Shown one piece after another: positions 1 to 8,853 of a stretch of 55,853 nucleotides of DNA. The translations under genes and the position numbers were made by a program. How positions within the stretch are numbered: position 1 is the first letter of the stretch; every line of letters begins with the position of its first letter. Origin of the DNA: Pseudomonadota bacterium (lineage in GTDB: Bacteria > Pseudomonadota > Alphaproteobacteria > Acetobacterales > Acetobacteraceae); contig JABBOH010000023.1 in NCBI GenBank assembly GCA_019351895.1, positions 13,115 through 68,967 of the forward strand. Direction: 5' to 3'. The notes below the pieces were generated by a model that saw only the letters and a list, made by a program, of their open reading frames with translations, was not told where the DNA came from and made no database searches.

Positions 1-931
1 GAGCCCGCCGTAGGCACGAACATCAGGCCGTGCGCGCCGGCGAGGTTGCTCGCGAGCACAGTGACCTTGCCCGTCTTGAGGTCGATCTGGTCGAGGTTGT
101 TGCCGACCGAGGCATAGAGATCTTTCGTGCTCAGCCCGGTCGCATTGACCTTGATGATCTCGTTCGCGTTCTGGGCGGAGACGTAGAAGGTGCCGGCGCT
201 CGCCGTCACCATGACGGCGTCATCGGGCGTGCCGGCGGTCGAGGGCAGCTTGATGAAGCTCTCGCTCTGATTGGCGGTGCCGGGGGCGTGGATGAAGGTG
301 TACGCCTTGTCCGCCTCGCTGGTCAGGATGAGATCCCCGTTCGGCAGCAGCTTCAGCGAATCCGGGTCGCTGATCGGCAGCGCCTGGTTCGTCTGCCCGG
401 TCACGAGGTTCGTGCCGGTGTCGCCGTAGCGCAGGATGCCCTGCGTCTCGAGCTTGCCGAAGGGCGAGTTGCCGTTGAGGACTTCCGAGATCACCGGATC
501 GCCCGGGTTCGGGCTGGTCTGGCTGACGAAGACGGTCTTGCCGGAGAACACGACATCGTCGAAGCCGCGGCTGGAATTCGCGCCATAGGTGTAGCCCGAA
601 GCCCATTGCAGCTTCTGGCTGACCTGATGCGTCGCGGGATCGATCAGCGTCAGCGTCGAATTCGCGTCCTCGTTCTGCAGCGCCCAGATGTTGCCGGTGG
701 ACGGATCAAACTTCAGCCCGTCCACATGGCCGCCGAGCGTGTAGCTCGCCTCGACCGCGCCGAGCTTGCTGTATTCGACGACGGTGCTGCTGCCGCCGGT
801 TCCGGGATAGGCCGTGCTGCTCGCGCCGTTGCCCCACACGGCCCAGACGGAACCGTTGGCCATCGTGAGCGAGTCCGGCGCGGACTCGCCCCCCGATGCC
901 GTCGCGAAAATGCTCTCGCCGATGACCTTCG
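1..931. repeat. Direct repeat copy A (1038-bp tandem unit)
   Basis: Bases 1-931 match 1039-1969 with one difference found by eye (G901 versus C1939, giving Thr versus Arg in the encoded protein). The offset of 1038 bases is exactly 346 codons, so the duplication is in frame. Bases 932-1038 form the linker and have no counterpart after 1969. Base 1 corresponds to base 1039, so the window starts at a repeat phase boundary. Confidence 0.95.
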
Positions 932-1973
932 GCACGGCCGCGACGTGGTGTCCGTGCGAGGACTTGCCCGCGTCGCTGTCCTTGTCTGCCGAGCCCTCTC
1001 CGGCCTTGCCGTTGCCCGAGGATGAATGTCCCTGAGCCGAGCCCGCCGTAGGCACGAACATCAGGCCGTGCGCGCCGGCGAGGTTGCTCGCGAGCACAGT
1101 GACCTTGCCCGTCTTGAGGTCGATCTGGTCGAGGTTGTTGCCGACCGAGGCATAGAGATCTTTCGTGCTCAGCCCGGTCGCATTGACCTTGATGATCTCG
1201 TTCGCGTTCTGGGCGGAGACGTAGAAGGTGCCGGCGCTCGCCGTCACCATGACGGCGTCATCGGGCGTGCCGGCGGTCGAGGGCAGCTTGATGAAGCTCT
1301 CGCTCTGATTGGCGGTGCCGGGGGCGTGGATGAAGGTGTACGCCTTGTCCGCCTCGCTGGTCAGGATGAGATCCCCGTTCGGCAGCAGCTTCAGCGAATC
1401 CGGGTCGCTGATCGGCAGCGCCTGGTTCGTCTGCCCGGTCACGAGGTTCGTGCCGGTGTCGCCGTAGCGCAGGATGCCCTGCGTCTCGAGCTTGCCGAAG
1501 GGCGAGTTGCCGTTGAGGACTTCCGAGATCACCGGATCGCCCGGGTTCGGGCTGGTCTGGCTGACGAAGACGGTCTTGCCGGAGAACACGACATCGTCGA
1601 AGCCGCGGCTGGAATTCGCGCCATAGGTGTAGCCCGAAGCCCATTGCAGCTTCTGGCTGACCTGATGCGTCGCGGGATCGATCAGCGTCAGCGTCGAATT
1701 CGCGTCCTCGTTCTGCAGCGCCCAGATGTTGCCGGTGGACGGATCAAACTTCAGCCCGTCCACATGGCCGCCGAGCGTGTAGCTCGCCTCGACCGCGCCG
1801 AGCTTGCTGTATTCGACGACGGTGCTGCTGCCGCCGGTTCCGGGATAGGCCGTGCTGCTCGCGCCGTTGCCCCACACGGCCCAGACGGAACCGTTGGCCA
1901 TCGTGAGCGAGTCCGGCGCGGACTCGCCCCCCGATGCCCTCGCGAAAATGCTCTCGCCGATGACCTTCGACAT
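1..1973 (-). CDS. Tandem-repeat beta-propeller-like protein, C-terminus cut by window edge
   Basis: The reading frame is open from an ATG at 1973 to the left edge (about 657 codons), so the C-terminus is missing. A strong ribosome site (AGGAGG, seven bases before the ATG) fixes the start. The protein consists of 346-residue units that are almost identical. Each carries blade-like motifs typical of NHL/SMP-30/quinoprotein propellers, such as GGHVDGLKFDPSTGNIWALQ, SDPDSLKLLPNGDLILTSEA and GAHGLMFVPTAG. Unit 1 begins at residue 2. Units are joined by a hydrophilic Gly/Ser/Lys/Asp/His linker of about 35 residues (coding bases about 933-1041) that ends in SHGHHVAAVPK. No signal peptide or membrane segment is visible at the N-terminus, so any secretion would need a C-terminal (for example type I) signal that lies outside the window. 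I do not recognise a named family; ligand and location are unknown. The gene lies downstream of the chemosensory operon on the same strand, 280 bp away. Confidence 0.75.
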   Translation of the reverse strand, partial: MSKVIGESIFARASGGESAPDSLTMANGSVWAVWGNGASSTAYPGTGGSSTVVEYSKLGAVEASYTLGGHVDGLKFDPSTGNIWALQNEDANSTLTLIDPATHQVSQKLQWASGYTYGANSSRGFDDVVFSGKTVFVSQTSPNPGDPVISEVLNGNSPFGKLETQGILRYGDTGTNLVTGQTNQALPISDPDSLKLLPNGDLILTSEADKAYTFIHAPGTANQSESFIKLPSTAGTPDDAVMVTASAGTFYVSAQNANEIIKVNATGLSTKDLYASVGNNLDQIDLKTGKVTVLASNLAGAHGLMFVPTAGSAQGHSSSGNGKAGEGSADKDSDAGKSSHGHHVAAVPKVIGESIFATASGGESAPDSLTMANGSVWAVWGNGASSTAYPGTGGSSTVVEYSKLGAVEASYTLGGHVDGLKFDPSTGNIWALQNEDANSTLTLIDPATHQVSQKLQWASGYTYGANSSRGFDDVVFSGKTVFVSQTSPNPGDPVISEVLNGNSPFGKLETQGILRYGDTGTNLVTGQTNQALPISDPDSLKLLPNGDLILTSEADKAYTFIHAPGTANQSESFIKLPSTAGTPDDAVMVTASAGTFYVSAQNANEIIKVNATGLSTKDLYASVGNNLDQIDLKTGKVTVLASNLAGAHGLMFVPTAG
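1039..1969. repeat. Direct repeat copy B (1038-bp tandem unit)
   Basis: Second copy of the 931-bp repeat; it encodes the first propeller unit of the minus-strand protein. At least synonymous-site-level identity with copy A implies very recent duplication, gene conversion, or strong homogenisation. Confidence 0.95.
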
Positions 1974-2253
1974 CTACGTTTCCTCCTGTTGATTGGCTGC
2001 CAGACTGCGCGCCGAATGACGCTGGACGGCGCATCAGTAACAACGGCAGTCACTCAGGAGCAAAGACTGAAAGACCCGGCGCGATCACATCGTCGCTGTC
2101 ACGAAACCGACGCTCAACTGTCAAATACTTGAGCAAACACAATAGAGTGCTGAAGATTATAAGTTTCGATTTGCCCGTGGCCATCGGACGCACGCGGCGT
2201 GACGGATAGACCTCAGCCGTTTCGGGATGCCGGAGGTGGCGAGCGGGCGCGGC

Positions 2254-3753
2254 TCAGGCGCCGATCAAACGCTCGACGCCCGCTGTTTCCGGCGCGCGCG
2301 GGACCACGATCTCGACCGTCGTGCCGCCGCCCGGGGGGCAAAGCACCCGCGCCAGACCGCCCGCCTGCTGCGCCAACCCGTAGACCATCGAGAGGCCGAG
2401 CCCGGTGCCCTTGCCCACCGGCTTGGTCGTGAAGAACGGCTCGAACACGCGCGCTATCACGTCAGCGGGGATGCCCGGACCGGTGTCGCGCACCGCGATC
2501 GAAACGTATTCGCCCGGCGCCAGATCGCCCGCCTCCTCCGCCGCCACGGTGAGATTGCGCGTCAGCAACGTCAGCTGGCCCGCGCCTTCCATCGCGTCAC
2601 GCGAATTGATGCAGAGATTGAGCAGCGCCAGCTCCAGCTGGTCCGGGTCGACATGCGCGCGCCATAGATCGGGCGTCAGATCCTCCCGCATCTCGATGCC
2701 GCTGCCGATGCTGCGCAGGATGAGGTCCTGCATCTCGTGGATCAACTCGTTCGCGCCCACCGAGCGGAGCGCCAGATCGCGCTGCCGGCTGAAACTCAGC
2801 AGCCGCTGCGTCAGCGTCGTGCCGCGCTCGGCCGCGAGCGTCGCGTTCTCCAGCAGCCGTTGCAGCCGCGCGTCCCCGCTGTTGCGGCGAAGGGCGAGTT
2901 CGAGGCTGCCGAGTATCGCCGTCAGCAGATTGTTGAAGTCGTGCGCGACACCGCCCGCCATCGTGCCGAGCGCCTGCATCTTCTCGGCCTGATGCAGCCG
3001 GTTTTCCATCAAGCGGCGATCCGTCACGTCATGCTCGAGGATCGCGAGGTAGGAGGCATGGCCGTCATCGCCCGGGATGGGCACACGGCTCACCTGAAGA
3101 TGACGGATGGCGACACCGCTCCCCCGCTCCTCCAGCCGCTCCAGCGGACGGCCCGCCGCCAGCGCCTCGGCCTCCGCCTCGGTGATGCGATCCGCCTCCG
3201 CCTCGGTCGCGACAAGCTCCTGCTCGCGCGCGCCGAGACACGCCTCGACCGACCGGCCGAGCGCCGCCGCCTTGGCCGTGTTCAAGCGCACGAAACGGCC
3301 CTCGGCGTCCTTGAAGGACAGCGCATCCTGGCTGCCCTCCATCAGCCCATGCAGCAGCGCCCGCTCCTGCCGCAGCGACCGCCTGAGCTGGCACTGCTCA
3401 TGCGCGTTCGCGACCATGCTCATCAGCAACGCCGGTTCCCACGGCTTCTGCGCATAAGCCGAGATGCGGCCGTTGTTGACGGCGTTCACCACGGCACCGA
3501 GATCGGCGTAGCCGGTGAGCAGAATCGTTTGCGCGTCCGAAATCTCCCGCGCGCGGGCCAGCATCACGTCCCCGGTCATCTCGGGCATGCGCTGGTCCGA
3601 GACGATCACCGAGATCGACGGCTCGTCGGCTAGGATTTCCAGCGCCGTCAGCGGAGAGACCGCGCTCCAGACGTCGAACTCATCTTCCAGCTGGTCGCGC
3701 AAAGCGGTCAGGATCTCGGGTTCGTCATCGACGATCAGAATCGTGCCGCGCAT
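2254..3753 (-). CDS. REC-PAS sensor histidine kinase, last gene of chemosensory operon
   Basis: A soluble 499-residue kinase. Residues 3-120 are a receiver domain with acidic pocket (VDDEPE), phospho-acceptor D53 in VSDQRMP, and KPW near residue 106. A PAS domain follows (about 130-240), then HisKA with the phospho-His in GGVAHDFNNLL near residue 265, and an HATPase with N box (LCINSRDAM), G1 box (DTGPGIP) and G2 box (GKGTGLGLSMVYG). There is no membrane segment, so input probably comes through the N-terminal receiver. The gene starts at ATG 3753, 8 bp after the stop of the upstream kinase, with a purine-rich AGGACAGAGG just before it. It is the terminal gene of the minus-strand cluster. Family knowledge: such REC-first kinases often act as outputs of CheA phosphorelays. 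The downstream regulator is not in the window. Confidence 0.9.
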   Translation of the reverse strand: MRGTILIVDDEPEILTALRDQLEDEFDVWSAVSPLTALEILADEPSISVIVSDQRMPEMTGDVMLARAREISDAQTILLTGYADLGAVVNAVNNGRISAYAQKPWEPALLMSMVANAHEQCQLRRSLRQERALLHGLMEGSQDALSFKDAEGRFVRLNTAKAAALGRSVEACLGAREQELVATEAEADRITEAEAEALAAGRPLERLEERGSGVAIRHLQVSRVPIPGDDGHASYLAILEHDVTDRRLMENRLHQAEKMQALGTMAGGVAHDFNNLLTAILGSLELALRRNSGDARLQRLLENATLAAERGTTLTQRLLSFSRQRDLALRSVGANELIHEMQDLILRSIGSGIEMREDLTPDLWRAHVDPDQLELALLNLCINSRDAMEGAGQLTLLTRNLTVAAEEAGDLAPGEYVSIAVRDTGPGIPADVIARVFEPFFTTKPVGKGTGLGLSMVYGLAQQAGGLARVLCPPGGGTTVEIVVPRAPETAGVERLIGA

Positions 3754-3761
3754 CCTCTGTC

Positions 3762-5561
3762 CTAAACTCCCGCTGCCGGCCGATGCGCCGGATTCGTTTC
3801 GGCCGCCGCGCCTGCCGCATCATCCTGCGGCACGGCAGGCTCCTGCTTCAATGGCACGACGATTCTGAAGGCCGCGCCCCCGAGGGGCGAGCGCCCGACG
3901 GCGATCGCGCCCTTATGCGCCTGAACCACCGTATAAGCGATGGCGAGCCCGAGCCCCGTGCCCGAGCCGATGGGCTTGGTCGTGAAGAAGGGCTCGAACA
4001 CCCGCTCCTGCAGATCGGCCGGGATGCCCGGGCCGGAATCCTCGATGACGATGACGTAGTCCCGCCCTTCGGCCGTCGCGGTCACATCGATGCGGCCCTG
4101 GCCCTCGATGGCGTCGGCGGCGTTGCTGACGATGTTCATGACCACCTGATTGAGCAGCGCGGGTGAGCACCACAGGACCGGCGCGCCGCGATAGTGCCGG
4201 CCGATGGCGATGCGCTCGCCGAGCTTGGGGCTGAGCAGCGTCAGCACCGTATCCAGCGCCTCGGGGATGTCGACGAGCTGGAAGCCGCCTTCGTCCATGC
4301 GCGAGAAGCGCCGCAGATTGAGCACGAGGTCCTGGATGCGGCGAAGCCCCGCGCCCATCGCCGTCGCCCGGTCCTGCGCCTTGGCGATGGCGGCGCGCGC
4401 CGCCTCGTCCGGCACCGCAGCCGTGCCGATCTGGCTCAGAACCCGCTGCACCGTCGCCTGATGGGCGAGGATGAAGGCGAGCGGATTGTTGATCTCATGA
4501 GCAATGCCGGCCACCAACTCGCCGAGGGACGCCATCTTGGCCGCCTGCACCAGCTTCGCCTGCGTCTCGATGAGCTTGTTGTTGGCCGCTTCCAGCTCGC
4601 CATTCGCCTGGGTCAGCGCCTCGGCCATGCGCGCGCGTTCGAGCGTGACGGCGCGCTGCCGCCGGTCGGCCTCGGCCTGCTGCGTCTCGTCCTGCAGCAG
4701 TTTGCGCCGGACGATGGCGCGCAGTCGCACGCGCAGCACGCCGGGATCGAGCAGGACGGGGATGAACTCGTCGAGCCCGGCATCGAAGGCGCGCGACAGC
4801 AACTCCTTCGAGACGTGGCCGTCCCGTTCCAGCCCGATCAGCAGGAAGGGCGAGCCTGCCTGCATCCGCGCGTCCGGGCCGCGCAGCGCATCGAGCGCCC
4901 GGCAGACCTCGACGCTGTCGAACAGCCGGGCCTGCAAGGTCACGAGGACGCAATCGACGGGACTGTTCCCCTGCGCGATCAATTGCCCCGCCGTATCGAG
5001 GTCGGGCGCCACGTCGACGAGATAGCCGTCCCGCGCGAGCCAAGCCTGATGCTGCGCGCGGGTGGCGGGGTCGTCATCCACCACAAGGAAGCGGATGCGG
5101 CGGAAATGCGGCGTCTCAGTCCCCGGCTCCTCCGCCGCGACAGGCCGCTGCCGCAGCAGGGCGCGGATGCGCAGGATCATGAGATCGGGGTCGGCGGCCT
5201 TCGAGAGATAGGCGTCCGCGCCGCTCTCCAACCCCTCGCGCTCGGTCTCGACCTCCTCCGCCTCCGTCAGCATGAGCAGCGGGATCGAGCGGGTGCGGCT
5301 GTTGAGGCGGATTTGGCGCGACAGCTCGCCGCCGTTCATCCCCGGCAGATGATAGTCGGCGATGACGAGGTCGGGCAGCTTGCGGTTGAGATGGTCGAGC
5401 GCCGCCTCCGCCGAGGCCGCGCGTTCGACGTGGAAACCGTGCCCCTCCAGCATGCGGCGGATCATGATCGCTTGCGTCTCGGAATCCTCGACGACGAGGA
5501 GGCTAGGCGGCCGCGCCTCCGCCTCGGCGAGCGTCGCGCGGCCCGAGATATCGCTCACCAC
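3762..5561 (-). CDS. CheS3-like histidine kinase with two N-terminal receiver domains
   Basis: A 599-residue soluble protein. Receiver 1 (about 20-140) is complete: VEDSE pocket, D69 in IADYHLPGMNGG, and LSK near 121. Receiver 2 (about 155-275) keeps its acidic pocket (VVDDDP), but the phospho-acceptor position reads VLVTLQ, with T208 where Asp is expected. A coiled-coil-like stretch (about 290-345) leads into HisKA (GIAHEINNPLAF) and HATPase (NIVSNAADAI, EDSGPGIP, GSGTGLGLAIAY). The gene overlaps cheB: candidate GTG starts are at 5561 and 5558, the latter in a GTGA overlap with the cheB stop. REC-REC-kinase architecture next to a CheA-REC gene is the layout of CheS3/CheA3 in Rhodospirillum centenum, where the two exchange phosphate to control cyst formation. 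Equivalence here is inferred from layout. Confidence 0.88.
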   Translation of the reverse strand: MVSDISGRATLAEAEARPPSLLVVEDSETQAIMIRRMLEGHGFHVERAASAEAALDHLNRKLPDLVIADYHLPGMNGGELSRQIRLNSRTRSIPLLMLTEAEEVETEREGLESGADAYLSKAADPDLMILRIRALLRQRPVAAEEPGTETPHFRRIRFLVVDDDPATRAQHQAWLARDGYLVDVAPDLDTAGQLIAQGNSPVDCVLVTLQARLFDSVEVCRALDALRGPDARMQAGSPFLLIGLERDGHVSKELLSRAFDAGLDEFIPVLLDPGVLRVRLRAIVRRKLLQDETQQAEADRRQRAVTLERARMAEALTQANGELEAANNKLIETQAKLVQAAKMASLGELVAGIAHEINNPLAFILAHQATVQRVLSQIGTAAVPDEAARAAIAKAQDRATAMGAGLRRIQDLVLNLRRFSRMDEGGFQLVDIPEALDTVLTLLSPKLGERIAIGRHYRGAPVLWCSPALLNQVVMNIVSNAADAIEGQGRIDVTATAEGRDYVIVIEDSGPGIPADLQERVFEPFFTTKPIGSGTGLGLAIAYTVVQAHKGAIAVGRSPLGGAAFRIVVPLKQEPAVPQDDAAGAAAETNPAHRPAAGV

Positions 5562-6640
5562 GGCTCTGCCTCCATGCGCGCCGCGCTCACCATCGCGGGG
5601 GCGATGCGGTCGAGCGGCAGGGTGAGCCCCGACGCGCCGAGCTTCGCCGCCGCCGCCGGCATGCCGTAGACGACCGCCGTGGTTTCGTCCTCGGCGATGG
5701 TGACCGCGCCGGCGCGTCGCATGGCGAGCATGCCCTCGGCGCCATCCTCGCCCATCCCCGTCAGCAGCACGCCCAAGCCGCGCGGGCCGAGCGCGCGGGC
5801 CATCGACTGGAACAGCACGGTGCCCGAGGGGCGCTGACTATGGACGGGCGGCTGGCGGCCGAGCCGCAGCGTGCCGTCGGCGGCGACCGTCAGATGCTGG
5901 TCGCCCGGCGCGACATAGGCGTGGCCGGCGAGCGGCGTATGGCCGTGCTCAGCGACGGTGACCGTCAGCGGCACGATGCCGTCGAGCCAATGGGCGAAGC
6001 CGGCCATGAAGGCCGGCCCCATGTGCTGCACGATCAGGATGGGCAGGCGGAACTCGGCCGGCAGCGCGCCCAGCACGCGCGCGAGCGCCGCGGGGCCGCC
6101 GGTGGAGGCGACGATCGCGGCGAGCGTCGGCGTTCTCCGCCGCGCCTCCAACGGCACGGGCGCGTCGGCCGCCGGGTGGCGTGCGAGGTCCCGCTGCCGG
6201 ATCACCGGCACCTGGCTCATGATGTAGAGCTGCGTGCGGATCGTGTCGGCGATCGCCGCGTGGTTGGCATGGGCGAAGCCGGCCGGCTTCTCGACGACCG
6301 AGAGCGCGCCCGAGCGCAGCGCGTTCATCGAGATATGCAGCGAGCGGTCCTCGACCGCGTCGGCGATGACCACGATGGGCGTCGGGTGGCGCGACATGAT
6401 GGTGCGCGTCGCCTCCAGCCCGTCCATGCCGGGCAGGCGGATGTCCATGGAGATGACGTCTGGGTGCAGGCGCGGAATGGCGTCGAGCGCGGCTTCCGCC
6501 GAGGGTACGATGCCGCAGACCTCGAGCCTCGGGTCGGCGCCGATGATGAAGTTCAGCAGCGACTGGATGACGGGGCTGTCCTCCACCACCAGCACGCGCA
6601 CGCGGCCGCTCGCCGCGCTTCTGGGGCGGGCAGACTTCAC
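5555..6640 (-). CDS. cheB: CheB-type chemoreceptor methylesterase
   Basis: A 361-residue two-domain response regulator. The N-terminal receiver (about 13-135) has VVEDSP and phospho-acceptor D66 in SMDIRLPGMDG. The C-terminal CheB methylesterase domain (about 170-355) contains the catalytic triad: S179 in IVASTGGPAAL, H206 in VQHMGP and D299 in TGMGEDGAEGM. It removes methyl groups from (and deamidates) receptor glutamates and glutamines, providing adaptation for the receptor encoded in the same operon. The ATG at 6640 overlaps the cheA stop as ATGA, so the two are translationally coupled. Length and residues are normal for the family. Confidence 0.96.
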   Translation of the reverse strand: MKSARPRSAASGRVRVLVVEDSPVIQSLLNFIIGADPRLEVCGIVPSAEAALDAIPRLHPDVISMDIRLPGMDGLEATRTIMSRHPTPIVVIADAVEDRSLHISMNALRSGALSVVEKPAGFAHANHAAIADTIRTQLYIMSQVPVIRQRDLARHPAADAPVPLEARRRTPTLAAIVASTGGPAALARVLGALPAEFRLPILIVQHMGPAFMAGFAHWLDGIVPLTVTVAEHGHTPLAGHAYVAPGDQHLTVAADGTLRLGRQPPVHSQRPSGTVLFQSMARALGPRGLGVLLTGMGEDGAEGMLAMRRAGAVTIAEDETTAVVYGMPAAAAKLGASGLTLPLDRIAPAMVSAARMEAEPW

Positions 6641-8838
6641 AACAGGCGGCCGATCGCGCCCAGCAGATCCTGCTGATCGAAGGTCTGCTTGGCGATATAG
6701 GCGTTGGCCCCGAGGTCGAGGCCGCGCCGCACGTCGGCCGCGCCTTCGCGTGAGGTCATGATGATGACCGGTATATCCGCGAGCGCGGGATCGTCTTTCA
6801 TGGACTGGAGCAGCGTGAAGCCGTCCATGCGCGGCATCTCGATATCCGCGAGGACCATGTCGATCGTACCCTCCCCGCCTCCCGCACGTCGTCCCTCTCC
6901 GTTTTGCCCGCCGTCCGGGCGGGCCCGGTCGGCCTGGAGCATCTCCAGCGCCTCCAGCCCGTCGGCCGCCGTCATGACCCGGTATCCATGTGCTTCGAGA
7001 ATGCTCTTCTCCAAGGTCCGGCTGGTGATGGAATCGTCGGCCACCAGAATTGTGCGCACGGCCAGCCCGTCGGCCGGCGATGCCGCCGCCTCCGGCGCCA
7101 GCTCGCCCGACCAGCCGCCGCTCCGCGCCCAGCGGGCGGCGAGCCCGTCCGGGGACAGCAGCGCGGCCGGGGTCTCGCTCTCGATCATGACGAAGCCCGC
7201 GACGAGATCGGTGTCGAGGCCGACGATGTCGGCGCTGTGGGAGAGGAACCGGCGCACGTCCTGGAAGCGGTCGACGGCCAGCGCCAGCAATTGGCCGGAC
7301 GGGCCGCCGCGCATGATCGCGAACTTGACGTGCCCCTCATGCACCGGCAATGCGCCGCTGGCCATGCCGAGCAATGCGCCGAGGACCGCGACCGGCGCCG
7401 TGCGGGTGGCGGATGCGCCGTCGATCCGCACGCACATCTCGCCGCCGCGCCGCTCGATCGCCGAAACCGGCAGGCGCAAAAGGCGCAGCACCGAGGCGGA
7501 CGGCAAGGCGACTACGGCCTCCCCGAAAGCCAGCAGCAGGGCCGTCTGGCGCGCGACCGAGAGCGGCACCGCGATCTCGACGACCGTGCCGCCTCCTGCC
7601 CCGCCCTGCGCGCGGGCGCGGCTCATCCGCGCGCTGCCCCCGAGCGCGCGCGCCGCCTCGGCGACGATGGAAAGCCCCATGCCGCGGCCGGAGAGCTGCC
7701 CGACATCCGGGCGCGTCGAAAACCCGGGCTCGAAGACCAGCGCCATCAAAGCGGCGGGCGTGGCGGCGCGGGCCGCCGCCGGGTTCAGCAGCCCGCGATC
7801 CAGCGCGCGGCGGCGGATCGCCTCGAGGTCCGGGCCGGGACCGTCATCGGCCACGGTCACGAGAAGCCGGCCGCCGCCGCTGCGTACCGCCAGCGAGATG
7901 CGGGTCGCGGACGGGCGCCCCAGCGCGCGGCGGCGGTGTCCGGGTTCGGCGCCGTGGCTCACCGCGTTGCGGAGCAGCTGCAGCACGGGGTCCCGGAGCG
8001 CCTGCAGGACGCGGCGATCCGCCTGCAGCCCGAGGCCGTGGAACTCCGTCTCGACCTCCACACCCTCGTCGCGGGCGAGATCGCGCAGCATCCGCGCCAT
8101 GGGGCCGAAGACAGTTTCGGCCGGCACGAGGCTGATGCGGTCCACATCCTCGCGCAGCCGGCGCAGCGCCTCGTCCAGCGCCCAGGAGGTCTCGCGCAGG
8201 TCGTGGCGCAGAAAGGCGGCCTCGCGCGTCGCGGCACCGAGATCGCGCGCCACCTCGGCCAGACCCGACGGCACCTGCTCGCGGTGCAGCACGGGCTCCA
8301 GCGAGCGGCGCGCACGGCGGGCGAGGCTTTCGATCGACAGCAGCCGAGCGCCCAGACCCTCCTGGCGCTCGACCGCCTGGGCAAGCTGCGTCGAGACGAT
8401 CACGAGGTCGGTCACCTGCGCGGCCTCGACCCTGAGGTAGCCGGTCGCGGGTTCCTCCGCCGCCGGAGACGGATCGGGGTCGGGTGGGCCGCCCAGCGCC
8501 GTCTCGATCGCCGTCTCGATCGCGTCGAGCCCGCGCTCGATCGCGCCGATCCGCTCGCGGTCGAGCCCCGCGCCCGCTTCGATGACGCCCGCCATCTGCG
8601 CCTCGAGATCATGGGCGAGCGCTTCGACGGCGGGCAGATCGACGGCGCGCGCCGCCCCCTTCAGGGAGTGCAGCCGGCGGAACATGTCCCGCAGATTGGC
8701 CGCCTCGCCCCGCCGGGCGACGGCCAGCCCGTCGCGCACGACGGTGAGATGGTCGCGATACTCAGCATCGAAGGCGGCGAGAAGCTCCTGCCGCAGATCC
8801 ATGGGCGATGGCGGCGAACCGGACCCTGAAGGGGACAT
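6637..8838 (-). CDS. cheA: Hybrid chemotaxis kinase CheA with C-terminal receiver
   Basis: A 733-residue protein. The N-terminal Hpt domain has the phospho-acceptor H57 in LHSLKGAARAV. A dimerisation region follows, then an HATPase with N box (LQLLRNAVSHGAEPG), G1 (DDGPGPD) and G2 (SGRGMGLSIV), a CheW-like domain, and a C-terminal receiver (about 595-733, VADDS and ADIEMPRMDGF). A separate P2 CheY-docking domain is not obvious, as in WspE- and CheA3-type kinases. The receiver carries an unusual Gly/Arg-rich insertion of about 20 residues before its third strand (around bases 6875-6945). The ATG at 8838 lies 15 bp after the mcp stop. Context points to a chemosensory rather than flagellar role, since no cheY or flagellar genes are nearby. 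Confidence 0.95.
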   Translation of the reverse strand: MSPSGSGSPPSPMDLRQELLAAFDAEYRDHLTVVRDGLAVARRGEAANLRDMFRRLHSLKGAARAVDLPAVEALAHDLEAQMAGVIEAGAGLDRERIGAIERGLDAIETAIETALGGPPDPDPSPAAEEPATGYLRVEAAQVTDLVIVSTQLAQAVERQEGLGARLLSIESLARRARRSLEPVLHREQVPSGLAEVARDLGAATREAAFLRHDLRETSWALDEALRRLREDVDRISLVPAETVFGPMARMLRDLARDEGVEVETEFHGLGLQADRRVLQALRDPVLQLLRNAVSHGAEPGHRRRALGRPSATRISLAVRSGGGRLLVTVADDGPGPDLEAIRRRALDRGLLNPAAARAATPAALMALVFEPGFSTRPDVGQLSGRGMGLSIVAEAARALGGSARMSRARAQGGAGGGTVVEIAVPLSVARQTALLLAFGEAVVALPSASVLRLLRLPVSAIERRGGEMCVRIDGASATRTAPVAVLGALLGMASGALPVHEGHVKFAIMRGGPSGQLLALAVDRFQDVRRFLSHSADIVGLDTDLVAGFVMIESETPAALLSPDGLAARWARSGGWSGELAPEAAASPADGLAVRTILVADDSITSRTLEKSILEAHGYRVMTAADGLEALEMLQADRARPDGGQNGEGRRAGGGEGTIDMVLADIEMPRMDGFTLLQSMKDDPALADIPVIIMTSREGAADVRRGLDLGANAYIAKQTFDQQDLLGAIGRLL

Positions 8839-8853
8839 GGGCCGACCCCGCTC

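Noticed and set aside
30-2132. Long plus-strand ORFs over the repeat region
   Set aside because: They are antisense shadows of the minus-strand repeat protein, which has a strong ribosome site, propeller-like motifs and in-frame linker. The plus-strand translations are Arg/Ala-rich nonsense typical of high-GC antisense frames.
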